A stretch of 64,000 nt of DNA, from positions 106,151-170,150 of the forward strand of contig LSYV01000083.1 of the NCBI GenBank assembly GCA_001584585.1, in the 5' to 3' direction. The translations under genes and the position numbers were made by a program. The first letter of the stretch is position 1; the number at the start of each line of letters is the position of its first letter. Of this stretch, positions 47,901 through 57,600 are shown in pieces. This DNA comes from Gonium pectorale (Eukaryota > Chlorophyta > Chlorophyceae > Chlamydomonadales > Volvocaceae). Under the pieces are notes generated by a model. That model was not told where the DNA came from. It did no database searches and saw nothing but the letters and a program-made list of their open reading frames with translations.

Positions 47901-49803
47901 GGGGCGCCGTAGCCACCAGCTGCCTGGCCCGAAGCGGGGCTCGCAGCTGCCCCGTAGGGCTGCTGCGCCGCTCCGTAGGTGGCGGTCCCGGACGGCTGCC
48001 CGCCGGCGGCCGTTGCCGCGCTGCCCGTTGTCCCAGGTCCGTAGGCACCGTAGTGCGTGGGCGGCTGCTGCGCCTGCGGCTGCGGCTGCTGGCCGTAGCT
48101 GGCCGCCCCGCCGGCGGCCGACTGGCCATAAGAGCTCTGTGCGCGAGAAGGAAACAGAGTGTTATGTTACGTAAAATCATCACGGTGTGACGAGCTGGTG
48201 GCCGCTCACAGGTCCCGGCCAGTAATGACCACATGGGACAAGCATGGGGGTAATGACACGCTACGCGCGCCGGGATCCAGCAGTTTGTCACGGCATGCCG
48301 CATGCACCTCCACACCCTGCCCCTCCCCCAAGCCCTTCACGCCGACACGCACTCCCCATGCACACCGTCAAGCAGGCGTGCCCCATCTCCAGAAACCCTA
48401 CTGTACCCTGGGTGCATGCTCCCTGAGCCGTCGCGCCGTGCTCCTGTGCTCCCCGCACCGCTTCTCGTTTACGACTATTGGATGGGAATGCCCCTAGAAT
48501 CCAAGTGCTGCCAGGAACTTCCCCACGGACACCTGTTGCCCCTCCGATCCCCCGCCCTGGCCCCACCTGCTGTACCATGCTGACCAGCTTGCTCTGCTGG
48601 TCCGCCGGCATGTGCGCCAGAGCCTGCGCTGCCGCCCCGCCCGGCCGACTGCCAGCACCGGCGGCAGGCGTTGCGCCGTAGGCCGCCGGCACAGGCTTCG
48701 CTGCAGCGCCCCCCGTCGCTGGTTGTTGGCCGTACACGCCGTACGTCGTGCCAGCGGCGGAGCTCTGCGCTCCGCCCGCCGGCGCGCCCGCGGCGGTAGC
48801 CGCTGTGTACCCACTGGCCGCACCCGGCCGTGAGGCCGCGCCAGCGCCAGTGCCCGCCCCGGACACGGCTGCGGTTGAGCCGTACGCCGTCGTGCTGCCG
48901 CCGCCGTACGCACTACCTCCCGTGGTATAGCCGGTTCCGGGAGGTGCTGCCCCGTAGCTTGAGGCGGAGCCTCCTGAGCCGTAAGAGCCGCCGGCGGCTG
49001 AGCTGTAGTTTTGCGCAGCCGAGTAACCGGCCTGCGATGTGCCAGACTGGTAGGCTTGCGTGCCGGCTCCCGTGCCCGATGCGTAGCTCGTGGCAGCTCC
49101 TGTGTTTCCGTAGCCAGCGGCTCCATTGCTACTTCCGTATTGGCCGGCGGCGGCTGTGCCGCCTGGGGCGCTGCCGTACCCGCCTCCGCCAGCCGCACCG
49201 GTCCCGTAGCCGCCCGCGGCGCTACCAGTGCCACCGCCAGCTGTCCCATAGCCACCTGAGGGAAGGGGAAAGGGAACATGGCAGCACGCGTTACACGTAC
49301 AGCCTGCGGTGACGCCCCCAGTCTTTGCACGCAGCCATGTGCCCCTTGCTCACCGTGCTGTTGCTGATAACCAGTGCCTGCGCCTGGATACGTTGTGGAG
49401 GCCCCGCTAGGATTGAAGCCCTGCGCAAAGACGCACGGGAGGTTCGCGTAAAGGTTCGCGAACCGATCTTGGGCGGCTCATGCACCGGCAGCCGACATAC
49501 TGTGGTGCCGAAAACGATCGATAAGCACACTTACAGCTCCGTAACTTTGTTGGCCCTGGCCGTAAGCGCCGGTGGGCTGGCCAGTCAACTGCGAGGGACA
49601 GAACACAGGGGCACTCAAGGCATGTCTCAAATACCATGCAGCCGAATGTGATCGAAATGAAGCAAGTGCGCCGTGATCAGCGTTGGATAGAGCATGGGAG
49701 TGTTGCCCCGCACCTGCTGCTGGGCTCCTGCATAGCCCGTCTGCTGCTGCCCTTGCCCATAGCCCTGCCCTTGCCCATAGCCCTGCCCGTAGTAGCCCTC
49801 CAT
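38943..49803 (-). CDS. CCAR1/EMB1579-like nuclear protein with low-complexity N-terminus
   Basis: About 19 exons: 49803-49714, 49588-49535, 49420-49354, 49255-48567, 48136-47261, 46915-46756, 46574-45904, 45612-44898 (contains a 348-N gap), 44545-44313, 44049-43752, 43410-42957, 42467-42215, one near 41815-41700, about 41615-41411, 41215-40943, 40752-40387, 40128-39803, 39541-39393 and 39127-38943. In order the protein has a YG/Q-rich prion-like region (starting MEGYYGQGYGQG), a Gly/Pro-rich and RD/RE-repeat region, the CCAR core (YCVTTLERDYLEL, then a DBC1-type Nudix-like part with VLLLQGL), a Lys/Asp/Glu tract, HGLLDYDESDRDEPTFELSVFAE, an Ala/Glu region, an alternating E/R/K helix, and a degenerate EF-hand (FFDRTGCGYIRTDDL). 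CCAR proteins are nuclear co-activators linked to transcription and splicing. No SAP motif was found. The 13/14 junction near 41620-41820 is unresolved. Confidence 0.8.
45258..45605. other. Assembly gap (348 N) inside a CCAR-like exon
   Basis: The gap interrupts coding sequence. The exon can be followed to 45257 on one side and an acceptor CCGCAG|GACGAAG is visible at 45612 on the other, but 348 N leaves the two sides one base out of frame, so the length is probably an estimate or more than one exon is hidden. Confidence 0.95.
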
Positions 49804-50008
49804 GGTCACTTCCGAGAGAGGACTCCTTCTTGGGGCTCTTCCTAAGTCATTTTCCGTCCCGGTGCAGTACGTCGCGACAACTACGTGATCATGGAGAGGA
49901 AATCCGAAGAGAGGGTCGCCTGGCGACTTCGGAGCATTGCTCGTGACCCCGTCATGAAGTTCAGGTCGCGGCGGGTCGCTATAGAAGCGCGCTGCTTGCA
50001 ACGTCTAT
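49804..50008. promoter_or_regulatory. Short divergent promoter region
   Basis: Only 205 bases separate the CCAR-like ATG (minus) from the proposed ATG at 50009 (plus), so the two genes probably share a bidirectional promoter. No TATA box is obvious. Confidence 0.5.
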
Positions 50009-52342
50009 ATGTTGACCTTGCGACATGGCGGGCCACTACCCGGCCATCCGGCCTCGCATGGGGAGCGGACGGCACTGCGGGCATTGCGGGCGGTGCGGTG
50101 CAGCTCCGTTCGTCAGCGAAAGGATCCACGTCAGTGGGAGAGCATGGACAGCTTGAGAGAGAGCCTGACCCAACAAGGAGACGGACGGTGGGGTTTCAGC
50201 GCCTTGCTCAACTGGATCAGCGACAATTCCTTTGGCGGAGCGACGGTACGAGGGAGGGGCATATCTGCAGCTCCGTGGGCAAAGTCGGGGGATGCCCACC
50301 TCCCACGTGGGCTTTGCAACCACTCTTGTTGCGTCCAGCGACCTACCAGCTTATCGAGGGATATGGGGGAAACTTCGCCCGCTCCATGCTGTACATCGGA
50401 TGGTCGTTGAGCGGGCTTGCGCTCGGCTCCCGTTACGCTGACGCGTCCGGCAGGTTGAGCCGGCATGTAGCCTTCGTGGCTAGTCCTGCCCCGCCCCTCC
50501 TCGCTTACCCTCATGTGCGTAGCGCAACACCCTGTCCCCCTGCAGGCCCCGCGCGGCCTGGCTGGCGTTTACCGGTGGTTCCTGGAGCTGGTGCCGCACC
50601 CCATTCACCGCAACGGCGGGAAGCGGTAGGGTTCTGCTGGCAGACGCCAGGGTCGGGGCCGGAAGATGCCATATGTGGCACCCCCGCATAGCGATCTTGG
50701 AAGCTCCGTGGGTCATGCGAGGATGCATAACCGCGGCGGGAGCGGCCTCGGGCCTTGCGGGTGGTTGCTCCGGACGAAGGGCTGCCAAGGCCCCCGCCCC
50801 CGCCCCTCGCCCCTTCTTTGTTGGGCTTCGACAGGCCCGCCGGCAAGCGGGACGCTCCGCCGGAGCTGGTGGCGCGTGCTCAGGGGAGCTCTCTGCTGAG
50901 CCTCATGCTTATCACCCCGGAGACGCTCGCCGGGATGGCAGTGGAGCTGCCGAACGTGGGTGAAGCGATTTCAAACGGGGTGGGCTGCGCTTCTAGGGCC
51001 TTGGTTGTGACTCGTAATACACGGGCGCCTTGTACATGCTAGCACCTGCTTGGCGTACCTTCTCCCCCTGCCTAGACTCGCTGCCTTGTGCCAGAGCTGA
51101 TTTTGAGTCCGTCCCGCTGGCCCATTGAGTACCTTCACCGCGAGGGACAAGCGTCGTACGTGCCGTACCATGCAGGTGCTGACTATGTCAGATGGGGAGG
51201 CCGTCGCCCGCCTGACGGGACTCAAGTGCCTCCTGCCGGCCTGCGACGTGAGCCACCTGGTCATCAGCGAGCCAAAGTGAGGCTGCCCTTCGGTGTGTTA
51301 TGTGTGCACATAACAGCGTGCTGCTCTTCAGTGCGTGATGTATGCGTGACGGGCCGCGGGCAAGGGCTGCCAGGTCACGGGAGCCACCCCGTCCCGGTGG
51401 ACCCGGTCCAGGAGCGACTGGGCGCAGCGGTGGCGCCGTGCAGAGTGCGTGTGTGTGCATGCGGTGGTGCGATCAGCCATCCGTTTGGTACGCATGCGCA
51501 CGCCCTGCATGTCCAGTAGTGGTCAAGGTGCAGCCTGCAAGCTGTGGACACCGTGCGAGACATGTTGCAAGGAGCGGCCGTGCGGGAAGCACTAGACACA
51601 ACTATGCACCCCCTCGGCGTTCCGTTGCACTCCTGAAGCACGTGTGACCGCGTCCATGTCACGTACAAGCGGCAGTCATTGGATGCAGGCGTGCAGCCAG
51701 TACTGTTTGGCGGAGGGCTTCGCTTATTGTCCGCCGTGCTAATCACGCCTGATTTGTGACCACCGTACCTGAGCGACGGAGTGCGTTGCTGGACTTGCTG
51801 CTGCACCACAGGCTGTACTTGGGGGCAACAAGAAGTCAAGTAGAGGAGAGCCTGCGCAGCAGCCTGTCCCTCCTGGTGGAGCGGTTCTCCATCCCCCCCG
51901 ACGTGGTACAGGACATGATCACCCATGACCCGGGTCTTCCATGGGTCGTGAACGAGAGAGGTGCGTGGTCTCTCGCTGCGGGGTTACATGCCGTAACGGT
52001 ACATGATTAGTGTCTCAAGGTATGGTTGGCCCCATGGTGATAAGCAGTTACAAGGTCTCCATCAGTTCACCACCATTACCAGATATCCACATACGCGTCT
52101 GCCCACGCCATATCGGCTCGGAGCAATGCAAAAACCTAGGCTCTCGATGTTGACAGTACCATGGCATGACATTAGTCACCGCCCCCCTACAACCTGACAG
52201 TAACGCCATCGGGGCCCCTGCAGGCCTGCAGGAGCTCCGGCAGCTGTGGCCGTCGGACCTCGTTGACGCACAGGCCTTGCAAGACAGCGACCCTAGGGAG
52301 CTCGCCCTCGCGGTGCGCTTCTTGTCATCCATGCGGCGCTAA
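50009..52342 (+). CDS. Leucine-rich helical protein, possibly mTERF-like and organellar
   Basis: Exons 50009-50245, 50546-50625, 50835-50955, 51176-51276, about 51765-51960 and 52224-52342 give one frame to a TAA stop, about 280 residues. The first 45 residues are Arg/Leu/Ala/Ser rich with almost no acid, fitting an organelle-targeting peptide. Later exons look alpha-helical: GVYRWFLELVPHPIH, SLLSLMLITPETLAGMAVEL, LTGLKCLLPACDVSHLVISEP, LLDLLLHHRLYL and ELALAVRFLSSMRR. The LxxLLPxxDVxxLVxxEP pattern recalls the helical repeats of algal mTERF proteins, which bind organellar nucleic acid, but one partial match is weak evidence. The exon 4/5 junction is uncertain: the acceptor may be at 51766 or a few bases further on. 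A Met at 50144 is an alternative start. Confidence 0.5.
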
Positions 52343-52656
52343 TACGAACGAGACACGACCGACTTCCAGGCTCATAACGGGGCAAACTACCAGCGACAAT
52401 GCGCCTATTCGTGGCACCTGGTGAAGAAATGTACGGTACGAGAAAAACGTTCATTTCTGTACTACAGATGTTCGTACGTTGTGTATAATATCTGGCCGTG
52501 GTGGGCCTTGTACAGTAATGAATGGCCGCATAACCCGGTGGCGGTCCCAGTGGCCCGTTCGTTCGTAAGGGTGCGGCGTAAGGCGAACAGAAGCGTGGCC
52601 CCTGGCACAAGTTTCATGGCATGGGATGCGCGCTCGCAAGAGGAATGGCACCTGCT
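52343..52656. other. Convergent 3' spacer
   Basis: 314 bases between facing stop codons, with a short A+T-rich patch around 52435-52495. It should hold both 3' UTRs; no gene was seen. Confidence 0.45.
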
Positions 52657-54021
52657 TTAGTCTGCATTCATAATGGCGAGCCACTGCTCTTCGCGTATGA
52701 GGCCGTCCTTTCCGAACTCGTGGATCATGTCCTGTATGTGGGCAGCAGACGGGGCGAGGGCAGGATGAAAAGCGGATAGGCAGCCTCTTGGAAAGATACC
52801 TCGCGCAGGGACAATGCACTAAAGCAAATGACGGATATATGGGTGATTGTATGAAGGCTCTCAGGATGCTTGCCGTTTGGGCACTCACTTTGTCCCCAGG
52901 GAAGAGGGCACGTATTTGTGGCGCAGCATCGACACCATGTACAGAGGGCATGGTGCGGTATCGCAGCTTTCAATTTCTACATGGAGGGTGCCATGGCATT
53001 TCCATTTTACGCGAGACACAGGCTCCCGGGAACTGGTGGGGGGCCGAGGCTGACCGGATGCACCACGGCTGCCTGCCGCCGTGCCCGGCAACCCAGTCGG
53101 CATAAATTGACTGCGTCCTTCACGGATTTTGAGACACCACGTCCGAACCCTACGCCGAACGCACCTTGAGCTCCTCGTCCGGAATGTCTAAGTTCAGGCT
53201 GCGCACGACACGCTTGAGTGTGACAAAGTCGATGGCGCCCTGGTCCATCACGTCAAACAGCTGGAAAGCACGCCGGTGCTCGTCCACAAGGCTTCTGGAA
53301 AGCAGCATCTCAGCGACGAGCTTCCGAAAGGTCTGCGCCATGAGGGGAAGATTGGGGACACCGTGCAGTTGTACGGCCTACACGTCGACGCATGCAGGCC
53401 TGGTCAGGCATGTGCATACACAAATCACCCAAGTCTCTTCACGAGGGGCTGTCCGTAAATAGCGTACATGGGAAGCAACACGAAACAAGGAACGAGACTC
53501 ACGCACCTCGCTACAGAAGCATTCTGAGGGAGACACGCTGGCATGGCCCAGTGCCAACGACAGCACTCGCAAGCCCCCAGCTCACTCTGGACACAAGCTC
53601 TTGCGCGCCCAACAGGCATAGGCCCCAATCTGCCCGCACCTGGAAGTCCAGGCGCTCCGCGTGCTCCTCCCCATGTTGTACGAGCAACTCTGCCACGTCC
53701 GCCTTCTTGACGTCAAAGCCTAGCGCCCGCAGGGCTACCTGGTCACGTGGGTGCCGTCCAGCGTGTGAGATTGAGGCGTACCAGATGGTCACACGCTGAC
53801 ACGCCCCGTAGACCTTGCCTTCGCAACACGCCGACACACCCAAGCTGCCTTGCCTTCAGCTGCTTCCTCGAGACAGTTCCAGATCGATCAGCATCCAGGG
53901 TTTCGAACGCGAAGAGGATGCCCTCGCTCTCGTCCTTGCTCAACTCCCGTGGCGCTTTGGGACCCTTGGTGCCCGGCCTGCCGCTGCTGCTTGCAAATGC
54001 CATTCCCGGCTGCTGCTGCAT
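52657..54021 (-). CDS. Divergent centrin-family EF-hand protein
   Basis: Four exons, 54021-53854, 53738-53640, 53332-53165 and 52731-52657, give 169 residues in phase, the usual centrin size. Centrins are small calcium-binding proteins of basal bodies, centrosomes and contractile fibres. The order of centrin blocks is kept: LSKDESEGILFAFETLDADRSG, then ALRALGFDVKK, then EHRRAFQLFD, LKRVVRSLNLDIPDEELK, and DMIHEFGKDGLIREEQW at the end. Only the first loop (DADRSGTVSRKQ) still looks able to bind calcium, and even there position 12 is Gln rather than Glu; loops 2, 3 and 4 have lost key acids or are shortened. The first intron appears to use a GC donor (AAG|GCAAGG). The start at MQQQPG is the first Met after an in-frame stop; a basic stretch upstream could belong to an extra 5' exon. 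Confidence 0.82.
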
Positions 54022-54612
54022 TCTCTTCACCCTCTTGGCAGCACGCTTGCGGCGGTTGTGCGGGGTACGCAGCACGAGGTCCGGGCTCAAGTCAGTCAAC
54101 TAACCCGCTTATACAAATGCGTTGAAAGAAATCCTCCAGACAGCACTATATACTACATAGAAACACATGTACAGTGGCATCGCACTGAAGGCTTCAATGC
54201 CGTTCTCCACGGTAAAGGGATGCGGGCTGCAGGTCGCCGCTGGTAGTCTAACACTCATTACAAATACACAGAAGACTATCACCATCTTGAGCAATGTTTC
54301 ATAGAGGTTTTCGGGGCGCAAAGTCAACTCCTACATTGCTAGCTTCTGTCTGAGCTCTGGTAGCAGACCGCCCCATGAAGCCTTCTTCCGCTTGACTACT
54401 GGCTTTTTGGTAAGACCCACGGTTCCGGTAGCCTTTCGGCACTTTTGTATTCCCATGTGGGTCTGGGCGCACACCTGAACAGCCGAAGCTCTTTGCTGCG
54501 TCAGGATGTATGTTGGTGCTGCACTGTGTGTGTAGTTCCATGTGGGGCACGCTTTACCAACACCCACTTGCCCTCCTAACCCGGGGCCCCCGCCCACCCC
54601 CGCTTAGGCGCT
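54022..54612. promoter_or_regulatory. Divergent spacer between centrin and the giant coiled-coil gene
   Basis: 591 bases between two outward-facing start codons. A basic, Arg/Lys-rich open segment at 54022-54092 on the minus strand could be 5' coding sequence of the centrin. The rest shows no gene. Confidence 0.4.
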
Positions 54613-57600
54613 ATGGAACACTCTAACACCACGTCCTTCTCCGCGCCGGAGTCTTCTGGCTCTAACGAATCAGCTGACCTCCTAGCTATGGATGTGGAGG
54701 CAGCACTGAAGGAGTTGGCGGCCCGGGACAGCGCTGGCCGGGCTGGCGCGGCCAACTGGGACGAAATGCACGGCATTGACGCTGACAGGCAGGCCAGACT
54801 AGCCGAGTGGGCTGAGGCGCCGGGAGCTGACGATGGGGAAGAAGGGCCTCATCCTGACGATCTTCATGAGCCTGAAGTGGACCTGGATCTGGAGCATCCA
54901 CCGCCTGCCGATTTATACTCGTCAGGGGAATCAAGCGACTCGGACGTGATTCATATCGACCTGACCCAGCGGCCGCCCCCCTTGCCAAGGGGTCCTGGCC
55001 TTCCACTGGAGCAAATCGTGGCAATGCTTCCAGGTACTTGGCAGTGCAGGGTTCATGTGAGACTTTAGGACCACAGTCACGGGGGAGATCTCTCGGATAG
55101 GACTGTACGAAGCCCAAGGTGCAAAGTGAGACTGTAAACCCTTGCTGTGTCTTTGTTTGTGCGTTGTGCTGTGCCGTTCCACTTACTCGTTTTGCATGTA
55201 CTCGAAGTGTTAAGGCACTTACTACTTCTTTCCGTCATTCAGGTGACACGTACGCCGTCGCTGGCAGCGGCATACCCATGCGGAGGCAGTCATCATCCCA
55301 GCCTGAGCCCAGGCAATGGTCCCCAACTGCGAGATCCGCGGGCGGCGCGGCACCCTCAGGTGCTGACGACAATGCCCCGCGGGGCCCCAGCGCGTCTGGC
55401 AGCGCAAGCCATAGCTCGCCCGGCGCACGGCAAGGCAGCACCGGGCAACCGGCAGGGAATTCGCCGCATGGGAGCAGCGGCGGCTCTCGGATGAGTGGCG
55501 GAGGCGGTGGCTCCGCCCGAGTCGGCCTCACGTTCATCCCAGGGCTGGGGCTCGTGCCCATCGTCTTGGACGCCGACGCCGACGAAGATGGCCTAGATGA
55601 CGAGGACCGAGAGCATCAGGCCGGCCGTGGCGACGTCATCATTGAGGAGGAGCACAGCGATGTCAGTAATGATGTTCCGCGTGAGGACTCGCTGAGCGAT
55701 GAGGCACCGTACCAGCAGGCCGCGCGTGATGGCGGCAGCGACAGCGGCTCACCGCCTGCAGAGCCCACTAACGAAGGCGATTACGCGGATGTGCACTCAC
55801 CGTTCCCGCCCTTTATGGCGACCGCAGCTGAGAACCTCGCGGATGAGGCGTTGCGTGATATGCTGGCGGGCCTCGTTGGCTGGGACGCGCCCTTCGCCCC
55901 GGCCACCGGTGCTTCCGCTGCAGCAGCTGACGACGAGGATGCGGTCGCCGCAACCGACGGCGCAGCGCTGTACGGCATAGATGGCGTGGATGCCCGGCGC
56001 TCCGGCATGTCGGTGCCCCCCGGTGGGCTGAACATTAGCGAGGCACAGCTGCAGGACATCATCCAGCAGGCCGTGCACGGCATGGCGTTTGAGCAGCTGC
56101 TGTCCGACGAGGATATCGTAGAGGACGTGGATGACGAGGACGAGGAGGATCTGGTGGCCGAATACGAGCTGTACAGACAGCCGTGGCTCGCACATTTCGA
56201 TGGGGAGACGGACGCGGAGCCGGTGGAGCCGGCGGAGCCCATAGTGGGGCTTGAGCCACCCCAGGAGCAGGAACAGCGCGGCGAGCCCTATGAGGACAAT
56301 GATGATGAACGCTATGTTCCAGAGTTGGAGGCTCACGAAGCGCTCGAGCCTGCTGATGAGCGCGAGGGCCTATATGAGCTGGAACCGGGGGCGGCGGAGC
56401 CTGATAACGCCCCGGGGGCGGCAGAGCCTGTTCACGAGCCGGCAGCGCCTGACTCTGACGCTGGCGGCAAGGCTTATGAGCTGGGGACGATGGGGGCCGG
56501 CGAGCTGGAAATGGACGGTGTGGGCCAGCAGGTGGAGCCCGCCGTCGACAGCGATAACATTGAGGATGCATCTCCGGAGGAGTACTTGTCCTCTTCGGAG
56601 GACGAGGAACCGGAGCCGGCCGGTGCTGCCGTCGGAGCTCCGGCGGTGCTGGCCGTGGGCGTGAGGGCAGCGGACACAGAAGCTTTCGCCACGGCCTCCC
56701 ATCCCGCAATGCAGCTGAACCCGCTGTTTGAAGAGGCAGCCGACGAGCATCTCCCAACTGTCGGCGTGGTGGACGCCACTCGTGAGGCGCCCGAGGGCGT
56801 CGATGATGAGGAGTACCAGCTGGATGATAGCATGGACGACGCAGATGACAGTGCCGGCGGAGATGGTGGCGAGCCCGCGAGCATTCTAGGCATGTTGGGC
56901 TCTCTGCGGTACGGGACATCGGCAGCCGGCGGGGAGCCCGCAGGCGGCTCCGCATCAGCGGGGCTCAAGGCCTCCTCATCGGCTGCCCCGACGCCGGGCG
57001 AAGTCGGCAGCAACATAGCAGGTTTCACCAGCGGGACGTCGTTCCTCACATCCCTTTCGAGTGAACCGGACGATGGTTCGCGGATCAGGGTGCTGGGCCA
57101 GCCGCCTGGCGGCTCAGCCGCCAGCCTGCCCCTGCCGCGCTCCCGCTACTCCCTGCCGGAGCCGACCTGGCCGTCGCTGGACCCCGACCATGTCAGCGCA
57201 GAGCCGCCCGCAGCGCAGAGCGCGCCCCTGCCGCCCATGCGCGGCACCGACCTGGGTGGTCCTTCGGCGCAGGCCAAGCGCGCCACCACCCTGAGCCTCA
57301 GCTCTTCCCTGCCCAGTCCCTTCGCGGGTAGCGTCCTCGATCTGAACAACACGCCAAGCTTGGCTGGAGGCGGTGGCGCAATCGCCGGAACAGCCACTGC
57401 CGGTGGCGGCGGTGTTGGGCTCGGATCCACAATCCGCATGAGCAGTCAGTCGCTCTCGGCCATCCGGCAAGCCGCCCTGCAGGCAGAGTCACAGCGCCAG
57501 GCGGAGTTTATGGCCGAGCGGCTGGGCGGTGGCGGCTTGGGCAGGCCAGGCAGGGCTGGCGTCGCTGGCGGGGCCAGCGGTCTCAGCGGCCTGCATCCTT

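Noticed and set aside
51090..51175. Possible exon with frame ELILSPSRWPIEYL in the 50009 gene
   Set aside because: Joining it would force the next exon out of its helical frame; skipping it with donor AAC|GTGGGT at 50955 keeps phase.
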